Shown here: in pieces, positions 63,534 to 64,000 of the stretch
How positions within the stretch are numbered: the first letter of the stretch is position 1
Layout: the number at the start of each line of letters is the position of its first letter
Assembly (NCBI RefSeq): GCF_900188455.1
Contig: NZ_FZOL01000002.1
Coordinates: 113,293 to 177,292 of the forward strand
Reading direction: 5' to 3'
DNA: 64,000 nucleotides
Source of the DNA: Pseudomonas japonica
GTDB lineage: Bacteria; Pseudomonadota; Gammaproteobacteria; Pseudomonadales; Pseudomonadaceae
Translations under genes and position numbers: made by a program
The notes under the pieces: generated by a model
Databases searched by the model: none
What the model saw: the letters and a program-made list of their open reading frames with translations, nothing else
What the model was told of the DNA's origin: nothing

Positions 63534-64000
63534 TTACCCGGAAACAGCGATGAGTTCGATCAGGCAGCAGCGACCGGTGATATCCAGAGTGCGCAGTTGC
63601 TCGTTGTCCTGCAGATAAAGGCAGTCGTACAGACCCAGCGTCTGCTCCGGATGACCGCTGACGCCGATCTGCAACGACGACTGGGCACTGAATAGCAGCA
63701 CCGTGCAGGCGGAGCTGAACACCCGGCTGTAGCCACTGAACCACTGCAGGCGCGCGCGGTAACGCTGCGGCGCGTAGATCAGGTTGAAATCACGGATCGG
63801 CCCACCCAGCAGGCGGCAACTGACCTGGCTTTCGCCGCTGAACACATAGGCATCGAACGGCAGCAGGGCGCGGCTCGGTTGACCATCGACCTGCAGAACC
63901 ATGCCGTCGCCCTGCAGCACGGTGATGATCCGCTGGTAACCGGCGAAGCTGGAGAAGTCGCCGGACTCACCGATGTCGGCGATCGACAGGCGCCAGCCGA
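63534..64000 (-). CDS. hutD: HutD family protein (N-terminal part outside window)
   Basis: About 155 C-terminal residues are visible; the frame stays open to base 64000, so the start is beyond the window. Segment GWRLSIADIGESGDFSSFAGYQRIITVLQGDGM and QVSCRLLGGPIRDFNLIYAP are typical of HutD, a bicupin protein proposed to limit over-expression of the hut genes, perhaps by binding a pathway intermediate. Its place before hutU fits the hutC-hutD-hutU order of other pseudomonads. Confidence 0.92.
   Translation of the reverse strand, partial: GWRLSIADIGESGDFSSFAGYQRIITVLQGDGMVLQVDGQPSRALLPFDAYVFSGESQVSCRLLGGPIRDFNLIYAPQRYRARLQWFSGYSRVFSSACTVLLFSAQSSLQIGVSGHPEQTLGLYDCLYLQDNEQLRTLDITGRCCLIELIAVSG

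Overview
The window is chromosomal DNA of a fluorescent Pseudomonas (P. putida / P. fluorescens group). This is inferred from the very GC-rich, strongly biased coding sequence, the two-synthase medium-chain-length PHA cluster phaC1-phaZ-phaC2-phaD with divergent phaI-phaF, the pyrR-pyrB-pyrC' operon with an inactive dihydroorotase, the Pil-Chp genes beside gshB-tonB, the hut operon with HutXWV and two hutH genes, and Pseudomonas-type REP palindromes in many intergenic gaps. No rRNA, tRNA, transposase, integrase, phage gene or CRISPR array was seen. Almost everything is conserved core genome; the least familiar gene is a small hypothetical at 8321-8845.

Layout. 1-1740: methyl cycle, end of ahcY then metF. 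1810-8845: a solute-binding protein, the helicase rhlE, yceI and cytochrome b561, an exported flavin amine oxidase with a long Ala/Pro/Lys tail, and the hypothetical. 8988-11275: bioA and rsmE. 11272-20445 (minus): chemosensory cluster pilG-pilH-pilI-pilJ-chpA-chpC, without pilK or chpB. 20636-26493: gshB, tonB, algH/yqgE, ruvX, pyrR, pyrB, pyrC'. 26742-29123: hslVU and a DUF971 gene. 29477-36185: PHA synthesis, depolymerisation, regulation and granule proteins. 36312-42286: ubiE-ubiJ-ubiB-hisI-hisE-tatABC and a second rsmE-like gene, tightly packed. 42465-47195: an HBM-type chemoreceptor and a polar amino-acid ABC transporter. 47381-53356 (minus): opgGH (periplasmic glucans), dtd, pip. 53627-64000 (minus): histidine utilisation, hutD(partial)-hutU-hutX-hutW-hutV-hutH1-hutH2-hutI-hutG.

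How it works together. The hut genes import histidine or a related solute (HutXWV), deaminate it (HutH), hydrate urocanate (HutU), open the ring (HutI) and release formate and glutamate (HutG). A minus-strand sigma-54 promoter sits before hutU with a TGTA-N2-TACA palindrome, the expected HutC operator, over the predicted start site. The PHA genes have two related 20-bp boxes with inverted 6-bp half-sites 8 bp apart, one before phaC1 and one before phaI, the expected form of PhaD operators.

The most interesting observation is hutH1 (57207-58727). It is a full-length histidine ammonia-lyase paralogue, but the Ala-Ser-Gly that forms the MIO cofactor is missing (GSVG runs straight into YLTH), and two other catalytic positions are changed. 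It lies in the same operon directly before an intact hutH2. I see no wholly new multi-gene system; this apparently cofactor-less lyase paired with an active one, and its operon position directly after the HutXWV transporter genes, is the best candidate for undescribed biology.
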